Shown here: in pieces, positions 8,115-15,130 of the stretch
Layout: the number at the start of each line of letters is the position of its first letter
Position numbering within the stretch: position 1 is the stretch's first letter
NCBI RefSeq assembly: GCF_002101965.1
Contig: NZ_LQQA01000015.1
Location: 496,001 to 560,000 of the forward strand
Direction: 5' to 3'
DNA: 64,000 nucleotides
Source: Mycolicibacterium wolinskyi
Lineage (GTDB): Bacteria; Actinomycetota; Actinomycetes; Mycobacteriales; Mycobacteriaceae
The notes under the pieces: model-generated
Database searches by the model: none
Seen by the model: the letters and a program-made list of their open reading frames with translations, nothing else
What the model was told of the DNA's origin: nothing
Translations under genes and position numbers: made by a program

Positions 8115-8590
8115 GTGGGCTCTGCTCTTTCGTCGATCCCGTCAATCGGGTGAGATATGGACGTCCCTCGCGGAATGAGTGCTCACCGAGCCGCGGCACG
8201 CCCGCTGTCGAGGAGCCGCTGTGGTTTAGACAATAACGCAGATGTTCGACATTTGATCTTCGTTCGGGCGACTTGGCCCGATCTTGTGTCTTGTCGCAGT
8301 CAAAGGATGTCATGACGTCGAAAAACGCTGCAGCTATTGGTACATGCGAACCAATTGTCATTCCACGATATGAGATGCGACATGCAGTGGAATCGGCCGC
8401 TCAACGTTGGTTCCCATAGCGTGGGATTGGATCCATTCTCACTAAATGAGATGAAATCCGTCCGAATAGTGAGACAGTCGTTGAAGTGTCCATCAATTAA
8501 AAGTTGGACCTTGAACACATTGGCTTGTTGACCTACTGTTGCGTCACAATCCAACCCAGGGCACTGTCGCCCCATAGAAAGGTGTCACCC
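8115..8590. other. AT-richer divergent intergenic region of the catabolic island
   Basis: 476 bases, clearly less GC-rich than the surroundings. It holds the dyad at 8242-8252, a stem-loop candidate with arms ATTCCAC (8360-8366) and GTGGAAT (8387-8393), a possible 35-codon ORF at 8312-8419 and, at the right end, the RBS of the transporter. I see no RNA gene or mobile element. Confidence 0.5.
8242..8252 (-). promoter_or_regulatory. Candidate operator ATGTCGAACAT (island copy 2)
   Basis: Exact reverse complement of the 11-mer at 4921-4931. It sits between the divergent dehydrogenase and transporter genes. Both copies lie about 115-130 bases upstream of a minus-strand gene of the island. Confidence 0.5.
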
Positions 8591-9934
8591 ATGGTCGATG
8601 CCACACCCGGTCAAACGGTGTCAGTTCCGAAGGTCGCCTTTGCGAGCTTCATCGGTACGTTGATCGAGTTCTTCGACATGTTCATCTTCAGTACCGCATC
8701 GGCACTGGTGTTCAACCATTTGTTCTTTCCCTCGCTGGATCCCCTCTCCGGCACATTGGCCTCATTCGCAGCTTTCGGTGTCGCATTTGTGGTGCGGCCG
8801 CTGGGCGGGGTGGTATTCGGTCATTTCGGCGACCGGCTTGGGCGCAAAACCATGTTGGTCACCAGCTTGGTCCTGATGGGCGTCGGGACCGCGACGGTGG
8901 GCCTGCTGCCGACGTACGCGCAGATCGGGATATGGGCGCCGGTCCTACTCGTCGGCACGCGGCTGCTCCAAGGGCTGGCGATCGGTGGTGAGTGGAGTGG
9001 TGCAGTGCTCATGGCCGTCGAGCATGCGCCGAAAGGGCGGCGCGCTTTCTACGGGAGTTGGCCGCTGTGTGGTGTTCCCGCGGGGTTGGTGCTCGCCGCC
9101 GTGGCTTTCTTTCTCGTCGAACTACTGCCGGAGGATGCGATGCTGGCGTGGGGCTGGCGCATTCCGTTCCTGGCGAGTGCCGTTCTGTTGTTGATCGGCC
9201 TTTACATTCGAATCCGGATATCGGAATCGCCTGCGTTCCGCGCTGTTCAAGAGGAGCGCCGCGAAGCGCGTTATCCCGCAGTCGAGGTGGTCACCAAAGC
9301 CCATCGCGGGATCATCACGGCGATCTTCGCGATGGCCGCCAACAGTGTCGTGTTCTACATGGCGACGGTATTCGCGTTGAGCTACGGCGCCAAACAAGGT
9401 TTGTCGCGCGGTGAGATGCTCGTCGCCGTCATGATCGCGGCCCTGGTTCAGATCGTGACGCTGCCCATCGCGGCTGTCTTCGCCGACCGGCTCGGCAGAA
9501 GGCCGGTGATGTTGGCCGGTTGCCTGATCGCGATTGCGATGGCGTTCCCATTCTTCTGGTTGCTCGACACGGGGTACTTCGGCGCTGCGGTGATCGCGAT
9601 GATCATTGCGGTTCCGGTGATTCATTCGATGACGTATGCGCCGATGGCAAGCTTCATATCCGAGCTGTTCGAGACGCGTCTGCGATACAGCGGATCGGCG
9701 ATCGGTTACCAATTCGGCAGCATGACATGGAGCGCGCCGGTGCCGTTCATCGCGGCTGCGCTGTTCGCCTGGGCCGGTTCGAGCTGGCCGCTCTCCGTCT
9801 ACATCGTCATCGGCGGCTTGGTGTCGTTCGTCGCGATATATGGCGCACGCGAGTCCTACCGGGACGACATCGTCGATGTCGAGGCGGCAACGCCGACCGG
9901 GCATCCGCAAGCTGAATCGGCCGAAGCGTTGTAG
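8591..9934 (+). CDS. MFS transporter, metabolite:H+ symporter (MHS) type
   Basis: 447 residues, about 12 hydrophobic segments. The FGDRLGRK loop between helices 2 and 3, the preceding RPLGGVVFGH segment and the GLAIGGEWSG segment in helix 5 are typical of the MHS branch (proline/betaine, alpha-ketoglutarate, shikimate and citrate symporters). It most likely imports an organic acid or zwitterion that feeds the neighbouring island enzymes; the exact substrate is unknown. AGAAAGG lies 8 bases before the ATG at 8591. It ends 54 bases before gatB and is probably transcribed independently of it. Confidence 0.9.
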   Translation: MVDATPGQTVSVPKVAFASFIGTLIEFFDMFIFSTASALVFNHLFFPSLDPLSGTLASFAAFGVAFVVRPLGGVVFGHFGDRLGRKTMLVTSLVLMGVGTATVGLLPTYAQIGIWAPVLLVGTRLLQGLAIGGEWSGAVLMAVEHAPKGRRAFYGSWPLCGVPAGLVLAAVAFFLVELLPEDAMLAWGWRIPFLASAVLLLIGLYIRIRISESPAFRAVQEERREARYPAVEVVTKAHRGIITAIFAMAANSVVFYMATVFALSYGAKQGLSRGEMLVAVMIAALVQIVTLPIAAVFADRLGRRPVMLAGCLIAIAMAFPFFWLLDTGYFGAAVIAMIIAVPVIHSMTYAPMASFISELFETRLRYSGSAIGYQFGSMTWSAPVPFIAAALFAWAGSSWPLSVYIVIGGLVSFVAIYGARESYRDDIVDVEAATPTGHPQAESAEAL

Positions 9935-9975
9935 GCAGGCCGTTGGCTGCTCAGAACCGGCCGAGCAGGGGACAC

Positions 9976-9981
9976 TAAAAT
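9976..9981 (+). promoter_or_regulatory. -10 box TAAAAT of gatB, leaderless start
   Basis: TAAAAT ends 7 bases before the gatB ATG with no RBS between, so gatB appears to have its own leaderless promoter. This would keep it expressed although it is separated from gatCA. Confidence 0.6.
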
Positions 9982-9988
9982 CACGGTC

Positions 9989-11503
9989 ATGACCGTTGCC
10001 TCCACCGCTGAACTCGTTGACTACGACGATGTGATCGCGCGCTACGAACCCGTGATGGGCATGGAGGTGCATGTCGAGCTGTCGACGGCCACCAAGATGT
10101 TCTGCGGTTGTGCCAACAGGTTCGGCGCCGAGCCCAACACGCTCGTCTGCCCGGTGTGCCTCGGTCTGCCGGGATCGTTGCCGGTGCTCAATCAGGCGGC
10201 CGTGGAGTCGGCGATCCGGATCGGCCTGGCGCTGAACTGCCAGATCGCGCCGTGGGGCCGGTTCGCCCGCAAGAACTACTTCTATCCGGACCAGCCCAAG
10301 AATTATCAGATCTCGCAGTACGACGAGCCCATCGCGATCAACGGATACCTCGACGTCCCGCTCGACGACGGCACCACGTGGCGCGTCGAGATCGAACGCG
10401 CCCACATGGAAGAGGACACCGGCAAGCTGACCCACCTCGGCAGCGACACCGGCCGCATCGCCGGCGCGACGACATCGCTCGCGGACTACAACCGCGCCGG
10501 TGTGCCGCTCATCGAGATCGTCACCAAGCCCATCGAGGGGACGGGCGCGCGGGCGCCCGAGATCGCCCGCGCCTACGTGACCGCGTTGCGGGATCTCTTG
10601 CGCGCGTTGGGAGTGTCCGACGTCCGCATGGATCAGGGTTCGATGCGTTGCGATTCCAACCTCTCGCTCAAGCCGGTCGGCGCGGCAGAGTTCGGCACCC
10701 GCACCGAGACAAAGAACGTCAACTCGCTGCGCAGCGTCGAGGTCGCTGTCCGGTACGAGATGCGCCGTCAGGCAGCGGTTCTCGATGCCGGCGGCAAGGT
10801 CACGCAGGAGACGCGGCACTTCCACGAGGACGGCTACACCTCGCCCGGCCGGAGCAAAGAGACCGCCCAGGACTACCGGTACTTCCCCGAGCCCGACCTT
10901 GAGCCCGTCGCACCCAGCGCCGAACTCGTCGAGCAGCTGCGTGAGACGATCCCTGAGCTTCCCTGGTTGTCGCGCAAGCGGATTCAGGACGAGTGGGGTA
11001 TCTCCGACGAGGTGATGCGCGACCTGGTCAACAACGGTGCCATCGACCTCGTCGCGGCGACCGTCGCCCACGGTGCCTCCAGCGAGCAGGCCCGCGCGTG
11101 GTGGGGCAACTTCCTGGTGCAGAAGGCCAACGAGGCGGGCGTTGAGCTCGAGGCGCTGGCGATCACGCCGGCTCAGGTGGCGGCGGTGGTCAAGCTCGTC
11201 GACGAGGGCAAGCTGTCGAACAAGCTGGCCCGCCAGGTCGTCGAAGGTGTACTGGCCGGCGAGGGTGAGCCCGAGCAGGTGATGACCGATCGGGGCTTGG
11301 CGCTCGTGCGCGACGATTCGGTGATCCAGGCCGCCGTCGACGAGGCGCTTGCGGCCAATCCCGATGTGGCCGAGAAGATTCGGGGCGGCAAGGTCCAGGC
11401 GGCCGGTGCGATCGTCGGCGCGGTCATGAAAGCCACCAAGGGTTCGGCCGACGCCGCGCGGGTCCGTGAATTGGTGTTGGCCGCCTGCGGCCAGGGCGGG
11501 TAA
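9989..11503 (+). CDS. gatB: Asp-tRNA(Asn)/Glu-tRNA(Gln) amidotransferase subunit B
   Basis: 504 residues. GatB binds the mischarged tRNA, phosphorylates the side-chain carboxylate with ATP and transfers ammonia supplied by GatA. The N-terminal cradle shows GMEVHVEL, a Cys-containing zinc-site region (MFCGCANRF and VCPVCLGLPG) and the HMEEDTGK segment; the C-terminal ~150 residues are the helical tRNA-binding tail domain (GatB/YqeY type). The ATG follows a leaderless promoter. It is separated from gatCA by pfkA and a five-gene island, whereas only pfkA intervenes in M. tuberculosis. Confidence 0.96.
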   Translation: MTVASTAELVDYDDVIARYEPVMGMEVHVELSTATKMFCGCANRFGAEPNTLVCPVCLGLPGSLPVLNQAAVESAIRIGLALNCQIAPWGRFARKNYFYPDQPKNYQISQYDEPIAINGYLDVPLDDGTTWRVEIERAHMEEDTGKLTHLGSDTGRIAGATTSLADYNRAGVPLIEIVTKPIEGTGARAPEIARAYVTALRDLLRALGVSDVRMDQGSMRCDSNLSLKPVGAAEFGTRTETKNVNSLRSVEVAVRYEMRRQAAVLDAGGKVTQETRHFHEDGYTSPGRSKETAQDYRYFPEPDLEPVAPSAELVEQLRETIPELPWLSRKRIQDEWGISDEVMRDLVNNGAIDLVAATVAHGASSEQARAWWGNFLVQKANEAGVELEALAITPAQVAAVVKLVDEGKLSNKLARQVVEGVLAGEGEPEQVMTDRGLALVRDDSVIQAAVDEALAANPDVAEKIRGGKVQAAGAIVGAVMKATKGSADAARVRELVLAACGQGG

Positions 11504-11509
11504 CGCCGG

Positions 11510-12139
11510 TCAGCGGCTCTGGCCGGCGAACATCGTCATCGCGACGACGGCGTACTGCTCGAGCCGCTCGCGCGGGTAGCGCTCCGGGTCGTTGACGGCG
11601 AGCCGGCCGAGCATCTCGGCGAACGACAGCATGGTGTGGCCGAGCAGCACGGGATCAAGCTCGGCCAGCCGCGGATCGAGCGCTGAACCGGCTTTCGCGA
11701 ATTCCTCGGCCTGGGCGATGACCCGGGAGCGGGCATTACGCACGGCGGCGCGGTAGTCACGCGGCGCGTTGTCGGGAACCGTCAGGATCAACCGCCACCG
11801 GGTCGGGTTCTCCAGAACCGACCGAAGGAACGCCGAAACCGTCGCGGTGTAGGCGCCGGTGGGTCCGGCTATCGACAGATCCTCGGGTAACGCGGCGCGT
11901 ACCTGCTCGATTCCGTGCCGGTGCTCGCGGGTCAGCAGCGCCGTGACGAGCTCGGCCCTCGTCCGAAAAGCGGTGTACAGGACTGGTTTGCCGACGCCGG
12001 CCGCCTCGGCGACCGCCTCCATGCTCAACTCGTGCAAGGGGCAATCGTCGAGGACTGTCAACGCCGCATCGAGCAGTTGCTGGCGCCGTTGCTCACGCGG
12101 TAGCCGCGGCGCATATCTGCGGCGTTGGCGGTCAGGCAC
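11510..12139 (-). CDS. TetR family transcriptional regulator
   Basis: 209 residues. The N-terminal helix-turn-helix (residues ~18-65: REQRRQQLLDAAL, then MEAVAEAAGVGKPVLYTAF) is the TetR DNA-binding domain. The C-terminal ligand-binding half has no recognisable specificity. It converges on gatB with only 6 bases between stops and lies downstream of lppZ on the same strand, 131 bases away. The GTG start follows a -10 box directly (leaderless). Its target is unknown; lppZ or itself are the nearest candidates. Confidence 0.88.
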   Translation of the reverse strand: MPDRQRRRYAPRLPREQRRQQLLDAALTVLDDCPLHELSMEAVAEAAGVGKPVLYTAFRTRAELVTALLTREHRHGIEQVRAALPEDLSIAGPTGAYTATVSAFLRSVLENPTRWRLILTVPDNAPRDYRAAVRNARSRVIAQAEEFAKAGSALDPRLAELDPVLLGHTMLSFAEMLGRLAVNDPERYPRERLEQYAVVAMTMFAGQSR

Positions 12140-12145
12140 CCGGGT

Positions 12146-12151
12146 AATAGT
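12146..12151 (-). promoter_or_regulatory. -10 box TACTAT of the TetR gene, leaderless start
   Basis: On the minus strand TACTAT ends about 6 bases before the GTG at 12139. No RBS lies between, so the transcript should begin at or beside the start codon. Confidence 0.45.
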
Positions 12152-12270
12152 ACGTCATGTCAATTTCGGCCCGCGGGACGATCGTGACACTCTGCATCCA
12201 ACCTGTCACGACGCGTCCGGCGCGGCCGGTCGCGCGCGGGCCACCGCGGTGAGCTGAAATGTGTTGTGTA

Positions 12271-13392
12271 TCAGGTCTTGTCGGCGTTGGTGCGCGGGAA
12301 GCCGCCGCCCTGCGGGAAGAGCGGGAACACGACGTCGTCGAGTTTCTCGGCATCGCCGGCCGTGCGGTTCACCGTCGCGCCCCAGACGTTGCCGTCGGGA
12401 GACAGCTGCAATGCCCAGGCATGCCCGCGCACGTTTTCGCGCAGCACCTCGGGATCACCCGTCACCGCACCGGTGTCGGGCGCCAGGCGCACCGCGACGG
12501 TTTTCTTGGTGTTGACGAGGTTGACCAGAACGGTGCCGTCGAGCGCTGCGCAGCCGGCGACGCCGGGACGGTCCGGCCACGTCCAGACCGTCGTCACCTT
12601 CGAATCCTTGGTCATTCGCTGCAGACGGTCGGCGGTCGGCGTGCGGTCGGTGATGTAGAGCGACCCGTCGGAGGGATCGATGCACATACCGCCACCGGCT
12701 CCCATGCCGCTCAGCGCGGTGGTGATCGGTGCCTGATTGACCGTGGTGGGCTGCTCGATGCGCAACACCTTGCCCGCCATCGAGGCGGGATCGCCTGCCT
12801 GTGCCGGATTGCCCGCATCGCCGGTCTGCACCAACAGCGTCGTGGGGCTCGTGAAGATCAGTGAGCCGGTGTTGCCGGTCGCGCCCTTCGGAATCCCGGT
12901 CAGAATCGGTTTGGGCACGTCGCCGTCGGCGATGCGGACCACGCGGTTGTCGGTGGGGGTGCTGACGTAGGCGTACATCAGCCGGTCCTGTGAGTAGGTC
13001 GGTGACAGCACGATGTCCATCAACCCGCCGTCACCCGATGGATCGACCGGGATCACGGTCTTGACCTTCGGTTCGGCGCGCACCGAAACCTCTTTCACCG
13101 CACCCGTCAGCCGCTCGGCGACCAGCGCGGACTGGCTGTCGGGCCCCATGATCAAACCGCTCGTGCTGTCCAGGCAGCCCTGCATGACGCCGGGGGCCGG
13201 GCATTCCTTGGGGAACGGCTTGGCGGGCAGCGGCGGCGGGGGCGGCGGTGTCGACGTCGGCCCCGGCTGCATCTCGGGTTCGGTGGTGAACGGCTCGGAC
13301 TGCGCGGCGTCGAACCGGGCGCATCCCACCCCGACCAGCATCGCGGCGCACAGAATGGCGGCCACCCTCGTCATCCGCCGGCGCGATTTCAT
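12271..13392 (-). CDS. lppZ: LppZ lipoprotein, sorbosone/glucose dehydrogenase-like beta-propeller
   Basis: 373 residues, the length of M. tuberculosis LppZ (Rv3006), with strong resemblance throughout. A charged n-region (MKSRRRMTR), a short hydrophobic core and Cys24 in LVGVGCA form a lipoprotein signal peptide. A Pro-rich linker (~40-60) leads into a six-bladed propeller of the glucose/sorbosone dehydrogenase type (PSDGSLYITDR, TADRLQRM, WALQLSPDGNVW). An enzymatic activity is not established for this lipoprotein. The ATG at 13392 gives the best signal peptide; the frame stays open upstream, but that part overlaps the doxX promoter. Confidence 0.92.
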   Translation of the reverse strand: MKSRRRMTRVAAILCAAMLVGVGCARFDAAQSEPFTTEPEMQPGPTSTPPPPPPLPAKPFPKECPAPGVMQGCLDSTSGLIMGPDSQSALVAERLTGAVKEVSVRAEPKVKTVIPVDPSGDGGLMDIVLSPTYSQDRLMYAYVSTPTDNRVVRIADGDVPKPILTGIPKGATGNTGSLIFTSPTTLLVQTGDAGNPAQAGDPASMAGKVLRIEQPTTVNQAPITTALSGMGAGGGMCIDPSDGSLYITDRTPTADRLQRMTKDSKVTTVWTWPDRPGVAGCAALDGTVLVNLVNTKKTVAVRLAPDTGAVTGDPEVLRENVRGHAWALQLSPDGNVWGATVNRTAGDAEKLDDVVFPLFPQGGGFPRTNADKT

Positions 13393-13515
13393 GTTCGCCA
13401 GATTACGGATTGCCCAGCGGTGCGCGCCACGCTGGGACTCGGTGCCGTGGCGGTAGCCGTCCAATACCAGGCGGAAGCGCCGCGGTAAATACCCGGATAC
13501 CGACGAACTTGCACT

Positions 13516-13521
13516 TACCCT
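13516..13521 (+). promoter_or_regulatory. -10 box TACCCT of doxX, leaderless start
   Basis: TACCCT ends 6 bases before the doxX GTG at 13528, consistent with a leaderless transcript diverging from lppZ. Confidence 0.55.
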
Positions 13522-13527
13522 GGCAGC

Positions 13528-14379
13528 GTGACCAGTCACTCACAAGACCCGCTAGCTTGGCAGAGACCTGATCATTCAGGGCCAAACGATTCCGCCAGGC
13601 CCGCTGCGGCGAGCCTGGTCGACCCCGAAGACGACCTGCCGTCGTCGACGTACGGCGGCGACTTCGAGACCACCGCGATACCGCGCTACGACTCGGCCAA
13701 AACCCCGGACCAACCGGCATTCAGCATGGTGGGCGATCCCGAGCCGCTGCCATACATCCAGCCCGGCGGCCGGGCCCCGCTCGGGCCGTTCGCGGCCGAG
13801 CCGACCGAGATCGAACCTGACGAGGTCATCGACGACCGCGTCCGAGCCGCCGGACGGCGCGGAACGCAGGACCTCGGCCTGCTGATCCTGCGACTCGCGG
13901 TCGGCGGACTGCTTCTCCTGCACGGCCTGCAGAAGGCGTTCGGGTGGTGGGGCGGTCCAGGACTCGACGGGTTCAACACCTCGCTCGACGAGATGGGTTT
14001 CAAGTACGCCGACATCGTGACCTATGTGGCGACGGGCGGGCAGATCGCGGCAGGCGTGCTGCTGATCTTGGGCCTGTTCACGCCGGTCGCCGCGGCCGGT
14101 GCCCTGGCCTATCTGATCAACGGGGTGCTGGCCGAGGCGATGGCCGCCCACGAGCAAGCCAGACTTTCCGAGTTCCTCACCGACGGACACGAGTACCGAC
14201 TCATCGTGGTCGTCGCGACGGCCGCGATCATCCTGACCGGCCCGGGACGCTACGGATTCGACGCCGGGCGCGGTTGGGCGCGGCGCCCCTTCGTCGGTTC
14301 GTTCGTGGCGCTGCTGCTCGGAATCGGTGCAGGCATCGGCATCTGGGTGCTGCTCAACGGCGGCAACCCGCTGGGCTGA
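13528..14379 (+). CDS. doxX: DoxX family membrane protein (Rv3005c-like)
   Basis: 283 residues. A hydrophilic, disordered N-terminus of ~110 residues precedes four transmembrane helices with the DoxX pattern (LRLAVGGLLLLHGLQKAFGW, then the GGQIAAGVLLILGLFTPVAA helix). It matches Rv3005c in length and position between lppZ and cfp6. In M. tuberculosis that protein partners SodA and SseA in a membrane-associated oxidoreductase complex that detoxifies radicals; a shared role is an inference. It converges on the cfp6 homologue with 13 bases between stops. Confidence 0.88.
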   Translation: MTSHSQDPLAWQRPDHSGPNDSARPAAASLVDPEDDLPSSTYGGDFETTAIPRYDSAKTPDQPAFSMVGDPEPLPYIQPGGRAPLGPFAAEPTEIEPDEVIDDRVRAAGRRGTQDLGLLILRLAVGGLLLLHGLQKAFGWWGGPGLDGFNTSLDEMGFKYADIVTYVATGGQIAAGVLLILGLFTPVAAAGALAYLINGVLAEAMAAHEQARLSEFLTDGHEYRLIVVVATAAIILTGPGRYGFDAGRGWARRPFVGSFVALLLGIGAGIGIWVLLNGGNPLG

Positions 14380-14392
14380 CGCCTTCGGTAGT

Positions 14393-14791
14393 TCAGGCGT
14401 ACGGGTTCGGCACCCGCCCGCCGCTGACCTCGGCCAGCAGCGGGAGCGTGGCGAACGTGACGCCGGGTAACCGCAGGTCCGATCCGTTCGTCCGATGGGC
14501 GATCGCCCATGACGCCCGGTCGAACCGCAGACCCTCGATATCGCTCCATGGCACCGTCTCACTGCCGAGCAGCGACCGCGCGGTCACGGTGTCCGCGTCG
14601 GCCACCGTGCGATAGCGAACGATCGCAACAGAGAGCGCGATCGGGATGACCAGCGACGGCGCGAACCACTCGGGCTCGGTGAACACCAGTGCCAACAGGC
14701 CGAGTGCGAAAAATCCGACCGCAAAGTGCGCCATGGGGGATATCCGGATGACGACGGGGGCGGTGGCGGATCGTGCACTCACGTTGTCCAT
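14393..14791 (-). CDS. cfp6: CFP6-like protein, PH domain-type (Rv3004-like)
   Basis: 132 residues. Two hydrophobic segments (MAHFAVGFFALGLLALVF and SLVIPIALSVAIV) are followed by a compact domain with VPWSDIEGLRFDRASWA and the C-terminal RVPNPYA signature, as in M. tuberculosis Rv3004 (CFP6, 112 residues) and similar to bacterial PH-like domains (DUF2581 type). Homologues start at MAHFAVGF, so the true start may be the internal ATG (at 14734) rather than 14791. Function is unknown. It lies upstream of, and divergent from, the ilvB leader. Confidence 0.8.
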   Translation of the reverse strand: MDNVSARSATAPVVIRISPMAHFAVGFFALGLLALVFTEPEWFAPSLVIPIALSVAIVRYRTVADADTVTARSLLGSETVPWSDIEGLRFDRASWAIAHRTNGSDLRLPGVTFATLPLLAEVSGGRVPNPYA

Positions 14792-14841
14792 CTTTGCACT
14801 GGTCGGCTGACGCTTCTGCAGCCCGCCCCGCCGGCCTGGGT

Positions 14842-14903
14842 GAATTTGACCGCCCCGACGGTGCCGGGAATTTGACCGCCCCGGCGGTGCCGGGAATTTG
14901 ACC
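14842..14903 (+). repeat. 26-bp tandem repeat (2.4 copies) carrying TTGACC
   Basis: Units at 14842-14867 and 14868-14893 differ at one base; a third partial copy (GAATTTGACC) ends at 14903. Each copy contains TTGACC, and the third one is positioned as the -35 element of the ilvB leader promoter. Confidence 0.85.
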
Positions 14904-14927
14904 AGTGACCAGTACGGCAGCTACCGT
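14898..14927 (+). promoter_or_regulatory. Promoter of the ilvB leader (TTGACC, 18 bp, TACCGT)
   Basis: -35 TTGACC at 14898-14903 and -10 TACCGT at 14922-14927 with an 18-bp spacer. The -10 ends 8 bases before the leader-peptide ATG, so the leader peptide should be translated from a leaderless mRNA. Confidence 0.65.
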
Positions 14928-14935
14928 CAACGATT

Positions 14936-15007
14936 ATGCAGACCCCGGGATTGCTCGTAGTAATTGGTTGGCGCGTTGATGCCGCGCTGGCCCTCTGCCG
15001 GGCATAG
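14936..15007 (+). CDS. Leader peptide of the ilvBNC operon (23 aa)
   Basis: A 23-codon ORF with a run of branched-chain codons, Leu6-Leu7-Val8-Val9-Ile10, and further Val, Leu, Leu at 14, 18 and 20, ending in TAG. Bases 14970-14982 within it can pair with 15014-15026 (13 bp, one G-U), and a terminator follows. Ribosome stalling at the LLVVI codons under branched-chain amino acid shortage would alter these structures and allow read-through into ilvB. It lacks an RBS and sits 8 bases after a -10 box. Confidence 0.8.
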   Translation: MQTPGLLVVIGWRVDAALALCRA

Positions 15008-15026
15008 CCAACAGCATCGACGCGCC
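14970..15026 (+). promoter_or_regulatory. Long stem of the ilv attenuator
   Basis: GGCGCGTTGATGC (14970-14982) pairs with GCATCGACGCGCC (15014-15026) along 13 positions with one G-U pair. The left arm lies inside the leader ORF just after its LLVVI codons, as expected of the upstream stem of a transcription attenuator. Confidence 0.7.
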
Positions 15027-15027
15027 A

Positions 15028-15061
15028 CCCTCGTACAGCAGCCTGCTGACGGGGGTTTTTT
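15028..15061 (+). terminator. Intrinsic terminator of the ilvB attenuator
   Basis: Hairpin CCCTCGT...ACGGGGG with an inner CAGCA/TGCTG stem (15028-15055), followed by six T (15056-15061). It lies 70 bases before ilvB, so it would abort transcription when the leader peptide is fully translated. Confidence 0.75.
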
Positions 15062-15130
15062 GTTGCCCACAGCGCGCCAGCCATCATTACAACCATCGAA
15101 AATTCCGCGAAGAGGACAAAAGAGGACACA

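Larger units (their letters stand above)
14792..15130 (+). other. ilvB leader region
   Basis: The 339-base gap holds, in order, a 26-bp tandem repeat, a promoter, a leader-peptide ORF, a long alternative stem, an intrinsic terminator and the ilvB ribosome binding region. The parts are annotated separately. Confidence 0.8.

Noticed and set aside
8300..8575. 91-codon minus-strand frame in the AT-rich island gap
   Set aside because: No RBS, no recognisable motif, and it overlaps the presumed control region.
9122..11071. 649-codon antisense frame over the MHS transporter and gatB
   Set aside because: Composition bias only; both plus-strand genes are well supported.
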